A DNA stretch of 64,000 nt from the NCBI GenBank assembly GCA_017526745.1, contig JAFXQX010000029.1:1-64000 (forward strand). Reading direction: 5' to 3'. The notes under the pieces are model-generated. The model worked only from the letters and a program-made list of their open reading frames with translations, had not been told where the DNA came from and did not search any database. This document shows positions 37,801-46,192 of the stretch, one piece after another; the first letter of the stretch is position 1, and each line of letters opens with the position of its first letter. A program made the position numbers and the translations under genes. This DNA comes from Lachnospiraceae bacterium. Its GTDB lineage: Bacteria > Bacillota > Clostridia > Lachnospirales > Lachnospiraceae.

Positions 37801-38878
37801 TACCAAGAACGACTGGCAGTATGTATTAAAATCATATCTTGAGTTTAATTCAAGCTCAAAAGACAGGGCTACCAGGGCTTTGTTTGGTACTGATGATAAA
37901 TCGGAGACACTGACGCTGTATGGAAAAACACTTAAAACCGACGACAACGTAGTGGGTGATACGCTTCATTTCTTCAAGAAGAAAGATAACGGAGATTATG
38001 AGTACTGCGGAACCGTGGCGGAAGATAAAGTCGATGATACATATGTGTATGAAAAGATAGATTCTGAAAGTATTTCAGCCATTGCAGCTTATCATTATGT
38101 CCTTCAGAGAAATGATGATGGAAATCTTGAGAAGAAAACACTCGAATACCTGAACGGCATCGATGTCGGATATTTTGCCGTAACAGATACGGATAATAAA
38201 CCTTATCTGAGAACCAATATCCCTGTGACACAATGGGCAGGTGAAGGGCAGTACAGCGGCACCGAGACCGGATACTGTATAGATTTAAGGGACGAGAACG
38301 AGTATTCCAAGATTGCTTATATTAACGAGGATGAATACTATAACAGTTACTCAAATGTTGGCGAAGGCCCCCTGAAGGAGATCGATAGGGCTAATACAGA
38401 TGATGATGAAATAGCAAGTGTCGGAGTTTTTACCGATATGGGAAATCAGGCTAATGACTCTGGTGCGCCCAATGCATCTTCAGTAGGAGAACAGACAGGG
38501 GCTGTCAGGAACGATAGAGCGGATGATGCAGCGGAACCTCTTCGTGATTCGGATGGTGAAATGCCACAAGATACAGGATTACCTCCCGATGACAGTCTGA
38601 CTCCGATTGAAGGTACCGCTTCACCGGAAGGCGCTACAGCACCTGAAAGCGATCCTGCTGCCGAAAGCGATCCTGCTGCCGAAAGCGATCCTGCTGCCGA
38701 AAACGATCCGTCACCTGAAATTTATCCCGCACCTGAGGGTGACCTTGTGCCTGCAGACGAACCTGCCGAGAATGGAGAATCTGAACCCTCAGATGCTGTG
38801 GAACCGTCTGAAACAGGTCAGGCAGATGATGAGTCAGATGAGTCATCTGCGGAAGATGAGAACACTGACGGAGAATAG
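34865..38878 (+). CDS. Large secreted clostripain-family (C11) cysteine peptidase
   Basis: 1337 residues. A signal peptide (MRILKRLVSK..., cleavage near GVYAA, about 33) leads to a region of about 290 residues of unknown fold, then the C11 peptidase core: YTLMLYFCGTNLETDP, H479 in LTLSDHGGGLEDG and C539 in LFYNACLMAS. C11 enzymes cut after Arg/Lys and often mature autocatalytically. A further ~650 residues of unknown structure follow and the last ~120 are Asp/Glu/Pro-rich, with three 18-base direct repeats. No LPxTG, SLH or other anchor was seen. The start at ATG 34865 gives the signal peptide and has GTGAGG upstream; TATAAT is at 34825-34830. Confidence 0.9.
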   Translation: MRILKRLVSKYISIVLVASIFVSGVPATGVYAATDAYQAANMSAGVQRSDARAVLRAVDAVKEARHTGSEEDIKKARDLIAALCPVDRLRLYVEFTRDYYLKNYRNKGFKYFNVVKYLAANEDVVLAAIKLSPNDIYGYAIKHYLEKGIFEGRSCGTDFDPMVAILAKPEILFEIVFFSEKEIPDLLYESFIRVTGKTTTESYEVLRNSLVVIEKYTDNTAYPDGFQPFDNAGNSDGDDDYDDESEKDFRVPSYVNNKSRDIDPYVLYSDSYENEFFSFTTYNPFDNKNNNKVVNVRFMGENLRRAKELSQGKRYTLMLYFCGTNLETDPYNRSVSGELVSMMQADMSNVNVILCVGGTKEYGSNYINSDAEDGSSFGASRLRSGIYYLNPGALSAIRDRLMRVDTDKGTAMYQLEGTDAGTDKSQGLHFDDIINKDSFIQLVSTSAVDMADPSFLAGFINLCTNLFPAENYGLTLSDHGGGLEDGVIFPDSLDDGSVHLEENGISIDKLESALASTELYRDKSVSSDGKLGLLFYNACLMASTGLAYNTKDYYRYMVASEETSSGHTSYRYLITELSDYIEQGRSDRDIAIRTAEIYEQYPATHHGFDNCFVGSIAVFSSDDMENTRDNINELARELSNILGDYDNTSDGMKNDVFMAIRKASLACYPTNGANIDDYYINYLDNTKFVDIGELLTHVKYNLNSISRADYSDNDKKVFDRLMGKLDKTLNSGFLAYLSMYNTEFGGIYQMGDSAPIPLNYTMSIPDGKNIWTDIRADKNGIRDYLYGSSIYMPLNETMSDFYSSNYYAAYNGSDLNDYVEFIRDYLKYYNDADGYAKKIKDLKAELSGMGTDINKLVSQTHDEGSYLREITDDGERTRRFLSFKIADSYDDAGLEKPADSTGDPMLDLLETQPFISMVAVHKQKFKASEGALEVNMICAESSVSPFSFALDSKTISFDVTDATQSIISGITLEGKLWNDTKNDWQYVLKSYLEFNSSSKDRATRALFGTDDKSETLTLYGKTLKTDDNVVGDTLHFFKKKDNGDYEYCGTVAEDKVDDTYVYEKIDSESISAIAAYHYVLQRNDDGNLEKKTLEYLNGIDVGYFAVTDTDNKPYLRTNIPVTQWAGEGQYSGTETGYCIDLRDENEYSKIAYINEDEYYNSYSNVGEGPLKEIDRANTDDDEIASVGVFTDMGNQANDSGAPNASSVGEQTGAVRNDRADDAAEPLRDSDGEMPQDTGLPPDDSLTPIEGTASPEGATAPESDPAAESDPAAESDPAAENDPSPEIYPAPEGDLVPADEPAENGESEPSDAVEPSETGQADDESDESSAEDENTDGE
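38645..38698 (+). repeat. Three tandem 18-base repeats in the C11 peptidase tail
   Basis: GAAAGCGATCCTGCTGCC occurs three times in perfect tandem (38645, 38663, 38681), encoding ESDPAA units, followed by a degenerate fourth unit. A slippage-prone region in the acidic tail. Confidence 0.95.
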
Positions 38879-38887
38879 TTTTCTAAA

Positions 38888-38916
38888 ACGCCTATAACTT
38901 ATCCTGTTATAGGTGT
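38888..38916 (+). terminator. Hairpin after the C11 peptidase gene
   Basis: ACGCCTATAAC pairs with GTTATAGGTGT (one G-T pair) around a seven-base loop. The tail is only TCT, so termination would be weak. Confidence 0.6.
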
Positions 38917-38940
38917 TCTACATAAAGAGAGGAATATTGT

Positions 38941-39720
38941 ATGGGATTATTGGGAACGATCATCCTTTTGATCTTTATAATTCTATGGTGTAATCCGGTC
39001 CTGAAGAGACATAGGGAAATGTCGGGATACATCGATAGAAAAACGGAACTTAAAGCCTTATTGTTTGGCCTGTTCCCGGCAACAGTTGTATTGCTACTGT
39101 GTCAGTTTGCGCTCGGATGGTTATTCAAGCTGGCGCGGATAGACGATAACGGGATATTGATATGTTTCATGCGTGCCTTTATTATGTACGGCATAGTCGA
39201 AGAGGCTGTAAAGTATGGATTTGCCTGTCTTGTTGTAAGAAGATTTGAGAGATTAAAGAAGATCGATATTATGCTGATCTTCGGGTTTGTCGGAATGGGC
39301 TATGAGATTGCGGAAACACTTATGATCGGGAATCTTATTGCCGGGATCGGAAGAGGGATATTTGTAGCTCATATAATGTATCAGTTTATTATGGGACACT
39401 TCTTCTATGAGAGTATCCATGCAAAAGATATGGGTGATGAAGCGATGGCCGGAAAGAATATGATACTTTCGCTGGCAATACCTATGTTGATACACGGTAT
39501 AAATGATCTATTTTGCGAGATTTCCGGGATATACATAGACAAGGTTTCGAAATCAGGCTGGGCGGATGCGCCGAATTCTTTGACCGCACGTATTCTTGTG
39601 TGCATTGCGATGATCATATTTACCAACGCCTTTTGTCTTATCTGGGGACTGAAGCTTGCCAAAAAAGATCCGGATGTTGAGATACAGTTTCCGTTGCCTG
39701 AAAGGAGACATAAGACATGA
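38941..39720 (+). CDS. PrsW-family intramembrane protease-like protein
   Basis: 259 residues with about seven spans. The conserved blocks of PrsW proteases are present in order: E-E-A-V-K in YGIVEEAVKYGFACLV, the GFVGMGYEIAE segment, H-x-x-Y-Q in VAHIMYQFIMGHFF and a final H-G-I-N-D in PMLIHGINDLFCE, matching the EExxx(R/K), FxxxE and HxxxD/N-type metal or catalytic positions. In Bacillus, PrsW cuts an anti-sigma factor (RsiW). No sigma/anti-sigma pair is nearby, so its substrate is unknown. It overlaps the next gene by ATGA. A ribosome site GAGAGG precedes the start. Confidence 0.8.
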   Translation: MGLLGTIILLIFIILWCNPVLKRHREMSGYIDRKTELKALLFGLFPATVVLLLCQFALGWLFKLARIDDNGILICFMRAFIMYGIVEEAVKYGFACLVVRRFERLKKIDIMLIFGFVGMGYEIAETLMIGNLIAGIGRGIFVAHIMYQFIMGHFFYESIHAKDMGDEAMAGKNMILSLAIPMLIHGINDLFCEISGIYIDKVSKSGWADAPNSLTARILVCIAMIIFTNAFCLIWGLKLAKKDPDVEIQFPLPERRHKT

Positions 39721-40073
39721 AAGAAAGAAAACACAAGATTCTGAACCATCCCATACTCGGATATTTCCTGCTGATTTTTTTTGCACTTATAATTTCACAA
39801 GTGATCAGCGCTATCATAGACAACATGATATTAGCCAGATTTATTTCCGGCTATGCTTTCACACAGACTATTATGGGTAAGGAAAGATCCCAGGCAGGCG
39901 GTGTTGGAACTGCTGTCGGAGCATTATTGTCGATAGGACTGTTTTATTTATGGTTTCGCCCGTATTTATGTCAGAAAGGCAGAGGTAACACGGATGGTAA
40001 AGATCATAGCAGAAAAGTTAACAGTTATTGTCGTGGTGGTCGCTCTTGCGGCAGGAATCGCAGGTTGCGGTGA
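39717..40073 (+). pseudogene. Truncated membrane protein, possibly CPBP-protease N-terminus
   Basis: A 118-residue frame with two predicted spans (about 14-36 and 66-82). The stretch GVGTAVGALLSIGLFYLWFRP resembles the N-terminal part of CPBP (CAAX-like) intramembrane proteases, which are normally over 220 residues. After FRP the composition changes abruptly to basic, Cys/Arg-rich residues where the frame runs out of phase across the start of the next gene (80-base overlap), so the tail is not likely to be native. Read as a gene cut by deletion. It begins by ATGA overlap with the PrsW-like gene and may still be translated. Confidence 0.55.
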
Positions 40074-41421
40074 TAAGGATAAACCCAAAACAGAGGAGCC
40101 TGTCGTTACTGAGGAAGAGACTGACAACGACTATTCCGATGAAAATGAGGATGAATCCGAGGGTGAAGGAGAGGATAATACCGATGAGTATTCGAATCCG
40201 GAAATGGTTTACGAAGCGGACAGTATCGGTATGACCGTTACCCTTCCGGTGGAATACACCAATACAATCGGTAGTGTTGTATTGACTGACACTGATCTGA
40301 CCGGTTACGGAGAACTGTTTTATGCGGAAATGAATTATATCGGAGTACATACGGATGACTACGAAGACGAAATAAGTGAAGAGGAAGCAGCTGCATACGG
40401 CAGTCATACGGTTCAGCTGTTTGGTGTTTTTGCAATAACCGGCGACAGGAGTGCAGAGGAGCTTGCCGCGGTTGTTAACGACGAAACAGACAGCACGATC
40501 GAAGCGTCCGATCTGACTCTTCTTGCATCTGAGGATGGATTTGATTTTTACGAATGTTCAGTTATCGATACATCCAATTACGATAATCTAGATGATGAAT
40601 TCAAAGCCGAATATGATAAGCTGTTTGCACTTAAGGATGATCTGCTGAAAAATGCAACATATTACAGGCCTGATGATGCGATGGATCCTTATGATGAAAA
40701 CGGGCTGGACTTTACGACCACAGATTTTGAAGGCAATACAATAACCAGCAGAGAGCTGTTCTCACAGCACGAGTTCACTATGATAAATGTCTGGGCCACA
40801 TGGTGCGGATGTTGTTGCCAGGAGCTTCCCGCTCTTTGTGAACTCAATCACGACCTTGCCGCCAAAGACTGCGCGATAGTGGGTCTGTGCGGTGACGTCG
40901 TTGATGATGACTCATTGGATTTTGCGAATATGCTGATGAATCAAAACGACTATGAGGCGTATACCAATCTGCGCCCCTTCGATGGCTGGAGTGATATGTT
41001 TGATAATAAAGGTTCATGGCCAACATCATTTTTTGTGAACAGAGAAGGAGTTATAGTCTCCGATCCGATAACGGGAGCAGCGGTTGAAGAATATAAACAG
41101 CGTTTCGACGAGCTCCTTAACGATAAGGAAGTAACCCGTTCTCGGCGAACGAATTCATACACAAACTCTGAAGGTATGTACAGGATAAGGGTGATCAGTG
41201 AAGATCTGCAACCGGTTGAAGGGGCTACGGTCCAGTTCTGTTCCGATGATTCTTGTGAAATGGGTGTGACCGGAAGTGACGGAATAGCGTCTTTTGATGA
41301 TCCGCCCGGAGTATACGAGGTTCATGTGCTCAAAGTTCCCGATGGATACAATAAGGACACGAGCGTATACAGGACCGATGATCAGCACAGTGACATGGTC
41401 ATAACATTGAAGAGATCATAA
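39994..41421 (+). CDS. Thioredoxin-fold (TlpA-like) lipoprotein with C-terminal beta domain
   Basis: 475 residues. A signal peptide with lipobox GIAGC is followed by an acidic linker, a unique domain (about 70-225), a thioredoxin-like domain (about 235-365) with WATWCGCCCQELPALC, and a C-terminal beta-sandwich (about 380-475; IRVISEDLQPVEGATVQFC...GVTGSDGIASF) of the SpaA/prealbumin-like type. The active site reads W270-C271-G-C-C-C-Q, i.e. CGCC with extra Cys 273 and 275 instead of the plain CxxC, an unusual cluster. Probably an extracytoplasmic thiol oxidoreductase, tethered to the membrane. The start has AGAGG upstream and overlaps the truncated gene. Confidence 0.85.
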   Translation: MVKIIAEKLTVIVVVVALAAGIAGCGDKDKPKTEEPVVTEEETDNDYSDENEDESEGEGEDNTDEYSNPEMVYEADSIGMTVTLPVEYTNTIGSVVLTDTDLTGYGELFYAEMNYIGVHTDDYEDEISEEEAAAYGSHTVQLFGVFAITGDRSAEELAAVVNDETDSTIEASDLTLLASEDGFDFYECSVIDTSNYDNLDDEFKAEYDKLFALKDDLLKNATYYRPDDAMDPYDENGLDFTTTDFEGNTITSRELFSQHEFTMINVWATWCGCCCQELPALCELNHDLAAKDCAIVGLCGDVVDDDSLDFANMLMNQNDYEAYTNLRPFDGWSDMFDNKGSWPTSFFVNREGVIVSDPITGAAVEEYKQRFDELLNDKEVTRSRRTNSYTNSEGMYRIRVISEDLQPVEGATVQFCSDDSCEMGVTGSDGIASFDDPPGVYEVHVLKVPDGYNKDTSVYRTDDQHSDMVITLKRS

Positions 41422-41471
41422 AGCTTGATAAGACACATGTTTCTCCAAAGGCAGACATCCATCACCCTGGT

Positions 41472-41960
41472 TTGAGGAAGATAAAGGGAACAAACGGTGC
41501 GGAAGGTATAACTGTCTGGGATCCGGAGAATAAAAAATATGTTTTGGAAGACAGTATCCCGGGCTGGCAGATGATCGAAACGAGAGACTGCGTTATAGTT
41601 GATACCGGCGATTTTGGCCTTGCGGCGATCCTCCTGATAGGAATGTCACAGATATGTTCGTGTAACTGGGAAGAGTCGGTCAAGGTCGGAGCCAGGGTTG
41701 AGAAGGGTGATCCCATGGGTTATTACCTGTTCGGAGGAAGTGATATCGTTATGGTGTTCCAATCCGGTGTTGCAGCAGAATTATGCTTTCATGTCACCGA
41801 TCCGGAAGGCAGAGTGGAGGATTATGACCTTGCCTACAAGGACAATATACGGAAAACCTCTGCATGGGTTTTCTCAGACAGTTTGACAGGATCGAGATTG
41901 AGAGTATTGATGAATACAGTCTGGGTGTTGCAAGGGTTGCCATTAAGTATACGGACCTGA
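41472..41960 (+). pseudogene. Phosphatidylserine-decarboxylase-like fragment
   Basis: The 162-residue frame has no proper start (TTG without ribosome site) and is open upstream to about 41424. The central part, IVDTGDFGLAAILLIGMSQI followed by VGARVEKGDPMGYYLFGGSD, follows the C-terminal pattern of phosphatidylserine decarboxylases (G-x-V-x-h-V-x-h-G-h-x-x-V, then K-G-x-x-h-G-x-F-x-F-G-G-S). The N-terminal half with its membrane segment and catalytic residues is missing. The frame drifts out of homology after about residue 130 where a second frame (41864-42280) takes over, which suggests a frameshift near 41870. Decayed gene. Confidence 0.55.
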
Positions 41961-42280
41961 ACGTCTATACACCCGACGGCAGGATCAAATGGTTCTTTGA
42001 AGATCCTGACCGTATTCACGTTGTAGAAAGTCTGTCGGAACAGACGGACAGACAATCATTGAGGATGAACCAGAGCCCTTTTGAAATGGGCTACGCCAAG
42101 CGTGATTGGTCGTATATCAGTTCAGCTGCGGCGTTTCAAAATGTATTTCTGTGGCAGGCGTTTACCGACGGCAGGAAGGGGCCGTTTAAATATATCGAAG
42201 TCGTACTTACGAAGATCGCCGGTATCGGTGCGATCCTGGCTAATCTTTCTGTTGGTATACGGGTGTGGAATAAAAGTTGA
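41864..42280 (+). pseudogene. Continuation frame of the decayed gene, unknown product
   Basis: 138 codons overlapping the previous fragment by 97 bases, without ribosome site. The protein looks real in composition (VARVAIKYTDLNVYTPDGR, IKWFFEDPDRIHVVE) but matches nothing I recognise. It may be the C-terminal part of the same original protein after a frameshift, or an unrelated remnant. Confidence 0.4.
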
Positions 42281-42361
42281 CTATTTGATAATGAAGGTTC
42301 ATAATACATTCGGATTATAACCAAATATAAATTATCCCAGTTGACAGAGGAGGAGACAATT

Positions 42362-42910
42362 ATGAAAAAGAACGTTATTGTAATGGTTTTGACGGTTGCA
42401 CTTTCTGCTTTACTTCTTTCCGCATGCGGAGAAGATAAGAAGGGTGAAACCACACCTGCGACAGATACTGCGTCAGAGGAGGCTCCTGCTGATGATTCAT
42501 CAGACGACGGATCATTTACACTTCTTGATGTTGATGAAAACATGATTGATGTAGGTGCATATGGAAAAGATGAAGATGGTACTGAACTTGTGTTTTCGAT
42601 GTTTACGGGTCCCGATGGAAATAAGTATGTATCGCTCTTCGCATTTGATAACAACAGTAACAGCGGTGATGTGATTTGCGGGCAGTACGAAGCTGAAACT
42701 GAGAAGGATGAGGATGGTGACGAGTGGACATATTTCGATGTTGAAGATGTTTATACAGGTAATCATTTTAAACTCGGTGTATGCGAAAGACCCGAAACCG
42801 ATGAGGTTGCCTTCTTTGATGAAGACGGAAATGTAGTTCAGGGTGAGTTCCTTTCGGCAGCTGACACGATCTCGTATATGGGATCCGCTGTATCTCTCAT
42901 CGAACAATAA
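42362..42910 (+). CDS. Small lipoprotein of unknown function
   Basis: 182 residues: signal peptide with lipobox LLSAC (Cys22), an acidic Thr/Asp/Ser linker (to about 48), then a ~130-residue beta-rich domain beginning TLLDVDENMIDVGAYGKDED. No family recognised. AGGAGGAG is seven bases upstream of the ATG; the longer frame from 42341 is not used. A terminator follows. Confidence 0.85.
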   Translation: MKKNVIVMVLTVALSALLLSACGEDKKGETTPATDTASEEAPADDSSDDGSFTLLDVDENMIDVGAYGKDEDGTELVFSMFTGPDGNKYVSLFAFDNNSNSGDVICGQYEAETEKDEDGDEWTYFDVEDVYTGNHFKLGVCERPETDEVAFFDEDGNVVQGEFLSAADTISYMGSAVSLIEQ

Positions 42911-42936
42911 ACCATATTGATATCTTAATATGATGA

Positions 42937-42972
42937 AGAAACAGCGTTGCAAAATGCAGCGCTGTTTCTTTG
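42937..42972 (+). terminator. Intrinsic terminator after the small lipoprotein
   Basis: GAAACAGCG pairs with CGCTGTTTC with an inner GCA/TGC pair, followed by TTTGTTG. Confidence 0.85.
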
Positions 42973-43276
42973 TTGTATATGAGCTTCTAAACCGTTGCGA
43001 AAGAGTCCTGAATTGTAAAATCGTGGGTTTCGGGGATGTTAAACGAATAGAAATAAATCAAAGAATATCTGTTATAATATAATAAGGATCATACAGGAGT
43101 TCCGAAATAAAGGGTATGCACAACAGGACCGGCAGGACAGATATAACTGCTTAAATTGCAGGGATATGAGCATGCATCACTTGCGGTTTGGAAAGCCAAT
43201 TATGCTGTAAGAATGTATAAGAATTATAATATCTCATACGTATAGAATCTCAGAGGATGAGCTCGAACATAACATG
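42973..43276 (+). other. Intergenic stretch with no recognisable gene
   Basis: About 300 A/T-rich bases. TATAAT-like sequences occur at 43073-43078 and an AGGAGTTCC at about 43096, followed by a 12-codon frame (MHNRTGRTDITA) that I do not regard as a gene. No riboswitch, tRNA or repeat was recognised. Confidence 0.5.
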
Positions 43277-43285
43277 TGATATAAT
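43277..43285 (+). promoter_or_regulatory. Perfect extended -10 (TGATATAAT) placing +1 on the fkp ATG
   Basis: TGATATAAT is the full TGnTATAAT extended -10 consensus. With the usual spacing, +1 falls at 43292, the A of the fkp start codon. There is no Shine-Dalgarno and no acceptable -35 hexamer, so the transcript would be leaderless. Confidence 0.6.
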
Positions 43286-43291
43286 GATCCA

Positions 43292-46192
43292 ATGAAGCCT
43301 TCATTATACCTTTCACAATCATATCAGGATTCATGGAGCGACTATCAAAGATCTCTTAAGTCGCCTTCATTTCCTGTCTGGGATTATATCATCCTGACAG
43401 CATCCAACGAACATCAGGCGGAAAGTTTCCGTCTTCAGATAAACAGCCGTCGTGACCGTGTTCCGGAAAGGACAAAGATCGCGATCATACCCGATGAGGG
43501 TGGCGTCAGAGTCGGAAGCGGCGGAGCAACCCTGTCCGTGGTGAAGTATCTTCACGAACAGGAAGGCTCAGTATCCGGACTGCGTGTTCTTGTCATACAC
43601 TCCGGAGGAGACAGTAAACGTGTCCCGCAGTACAGCGCTTTGGGGAAACTGTTTTCGCCTGTACCGCATCAGCTTCCGGACGGGAGGAGCAGCACTTTAT
43701 TCGATGAATTTCTTATTGCCACTTCTGCCGTACCGGGAAGGATGCACGAAGGGATGCTGATCCTTGCCGGAGATGTTCTGCTTCTGTTTAATCCGCTGCT
43801 TATTGACTGGAGCGGGTCAGGCGCGGCAGCGATAAGTTTCAAGGAAGACGTCATGACCGGAAAAGACCACGGAGTTTTCCTTCGCGGACAGGACGGGAAT
43901 GTCAGGAGTTTTCTGCACAAGCAGAGCGTTGAGATGCTAAGGAGCGTCGGCGCCGTAAATGACAACAACGCAGTTGATATTGACACGGGCGCAGTTCTGT
44001 TTGGTACGGACATATTAAACAGTCTTTGGGATCTCATATCATCAGACGGAAAAGCCGATGAAGAAAAGTACAAAAGGATGGTCAATGACAAAGTCCGGCT
44101 GAGTCTTTACGGCGATTTTCAGTATCCTCTTGCCTCAGACAGTACCCTTGAACAGTTTTACAACGAGAAACCGGAAGGAGAAGACAGCAAGGAGCTTCGG
44201 ATGTGCCGCACCGAAATATGGAATGCACTGCGTCCGTACAGAATGAAACTGCTCCGTCTTGCTCCGGCCAAATTCATCCATTTCGGAACTACACGCGAGA
44301 TAATGGATCTGATGAGCGAGGGCGTGGATAATTACAGGGAACTGGGATGGAGCCGTGTGGTCAACAGTTCTCTTGAGCATTGTGCCGGTTACAACTCGGT
44401 CTTAAACGCAGGCGCTTCTGTCGGGGAGCGGACATACCTTGAGGTTTCCTATGTTCATGCCGGGGCACAGATCGGGAATAACTGTGTTCTGTCATATATA
44501 GATATCCATGATGAGACGATACCGGATAATGTCGTGATCCATGGACTGAAGCAGAACAACGGAAAGTTTGTTGTCAGGATATTCGGAATTGATGACAATC
44601 CGAAACTTGACCTCTTGTTTGGGAAAAAACTCTGCGGAGAATTGTGGGAAGATCGCGAAGAACACAATCTCTGGAATGCCCACATCTATCCTGAAAAGAG
44701 CACGATCCCCGAAGCGGTCGCATCAGCGCTTGAAATATACAGATCCGTAATGGAAGACAAGGCTCTTTCCTCGGGAAAATCAATGGCTGACGGTTTTGCC
44801 GACGCCGATCCCAAAGCGATAATCGAATGGAATAAGCGGATGGAAGAGCTGGTTGTGATGAACGATATTGCGGTACTCATCAGCGATGGCGCACCTGCAA
44901 ATGAGGCATATCTTCCGGGACCGTTATCAAAGATACAAAAGCAGTGGCTTGACAGGAGGCTTAAGAAGTCCGCCTTTGGCGAGAAAATGCGTTACCATTA
45001 TTATATAGGGACGGCTCTTAATGATGAGATGCAGGTCAGCAAGGCATTTTCGGTCCTTTCCGAAGCGATATTGTCTGCAGCGCTTTCTGGCCTGAAGGAG
45101 AACACCGATGCTAAGATCATATATGATGAGCATACGGTAAGACTTCCTCTTCGTGTGAACTTCGGGGGAGGGTGGTCCGATACACCGCCGTATTGTAATG
45201 AAAACGGGGGAACTGTATTAAATGCAGCCATTCTCATCGATGGAAAGCGCCCGGTAAAGGTAACGCTCCGAAAGCTTCCGGAATACAGGGTAGTATTCGA
45301 ATCCGCGGACATGGACGTTCACGGCGAGTTTGATGACATCGATCAGCTAAGGGCAGTAGGTGATCCCTTTGACCCTTTCGTGCTGCAGAAATCCGCCTTT
45401 CTTGCATGCGGGGTCATACCTTCAAAAGGAGGAGACCTTGAAAGCGTATTAAAAAGACTCGGCGGCGGCATCTGGATGGATACCGAAGTTACGGGAGTCC
45501 CGAAAGGATCGGGACTGGGGACCAGTTCCATACTTGCGGCTTCCTGCGTTAAAGCATTATTCGAATTTCTTGGAATAAAGCATACCGAGGATGATCTGTA
45601 CTCACATGTGCTGGCAATGGAACAGATAATGTCGACCGGCGGCGGATGGCAGGATCAGGTCGGAGGTGTTACAGACGGGATAAAGTACATCACCAGCAGA
45701 CCCGGTCTTGAACAGTCATTAAACGTCAGACATATCATGCTTGATGACGAAACGCTTGAGGAACTCAACAGCCGTTTTACCCTTATATATACCGGCCAGC
45801 GCAGGCTTGCAAGAAACCTTCTGCGTGATGTGGTCGGCAGATACATAGGGAACGAAAAGGATACGGTCAATGCCCTGTATGAGATACAAAGAAATGCGAC
45901 ATTGCAAAGGTTTGAACTTGAGCGTGGCAATATAGATGCTTTTGCCAAGCTTCTTGATCAACATTGGGAACTTTCCAAGATGATAGATGGCGGATCTACC
46001 AATACGCTCATAGACCAGATATTTGATTCATGCAGCGATCTTTTGGCAGGAAAGATGATCTGTGGCGCGGGCGGCGGCGGATTCCTTCAGGCTGTACTAA
46101 AAAAAGGCGTTACCAAGAAAGATCTGCAGAACAGATTAAAAAGTGTATTTGCCGATACCGAGATCGGTGTCTGGGACTGTGAACTCGTATGA
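43292..46192 (+). CDS. fkp: Bifunctional fucokinase / fucose-1-phosphate guanylyltransferase-like protein
   Basis: Fkp-type enzymes make GDP-L-fucose from fucose by two activities in one chain. 966 residues. The N-terminal half (about 60-540) follows the Fkp nucleotidyltransferase-like part with GVRVGSGGATLSVVKYL and HSGGDSKRVPQYSALGKLF; a left-handed-helix-like segment (GASVGERTYLEVSYVHAGA) precedes the GHMP kinase domain (about 610-960), with LPLRVNFGGGWSDTPP, the ATP loop P737-K-G-S-G-L-G-T-S-S and GGGWQDQVGG. A relative that uses another 6-deoxy or heptose sugar is possible. It overlaps the next gene by ATGA. Expression appears leaderless (see promoter). Confidence 0.88.
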   Translation: MKPSLYLSQSYQDSWSDYQRSLKSPSFPVWDYIILTASNEHQAESFRLQINSRRDRVPERTKIAIIPDEGGVRVGSGGATLSVVKYLHEQEGSVSGLRVLVIHSGGDSKRVPQYSALGKLFSPVPHQLPDGRSSTLFDEFLIATSAVPGRMHEGMLILAGDVLLLFNPLLIDWSGSGAAAISFKEDVMTGKDHGVFLRGQDGNVRSFLHKQSVEMLRSVGAVNDNNAVDIDTGAVLFGTDILNSLWDLISSDGKADEEKYKRMVNDKVRLSLYGDFQYPLASDSTLEQFYNEKPEGEDSKELRMCRTEIWNALRPYRMKLLRLAPAKFIHFGTTREIMDLMSEGVDNYRELGWSRVVNSSLEHCAGYNSVLNAGASVGERTYLEVSYVHAGAQIGNNCVLSYIDIHDETIPDNVVIHGLKQNNGKFVVRIFGIDDNPKLDLLFGKKLCGELWEDREEHNLWNAHIYPEKSTIPEAVASALEIYRSVMEDKALSSGKSMADGFADADPKAIIEWNKRMEELVVMNDIAVLISDGAPANEAYLPGPLSKIQKQWLDRRLKKSAFGEKMRYHYYIGTALNDEMQVSKAFSVLSEAILSAALSGLKENTDAKIIYDEHTVRLPLRVNFGGGWSDTPPYCNENGGTVLNAAILIDGKRPVKVTLRKLPEYRVVFESADMDVHGEFDDIDQLRAVGDPFDPFVLQKSAFLACGVIPSKGGDLESVLKRLGGGIWMDTEVTGVPKGSGLGTSSILAASCVKALFEFLGIKHTEDDLYSHVLAMEQIMSTGGGWQDQVGGVTDGIKYITSRPGLEQSLNVRHIMLDDETLEELNSRFTLIYTGQRRLARNLLRDVVGRYIGNEKDTVNALYEIQRNATLQRFELERGNIDAFAKLLDQHWELSKMIDGGSTNTLIDQIFDSCSDLLAGKMICGAGGGGFLQAVLKKGVTKKDLQNRLKSVFADTEIGVWDCELV

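Noticed and set aside
43080-43200. Small frames (e.g. MHNRTGRTDITA) in the gap before fkp
   Set aside because: Too short, no conserved features, and the ribosome-like AGGAGTT is badly spaced.
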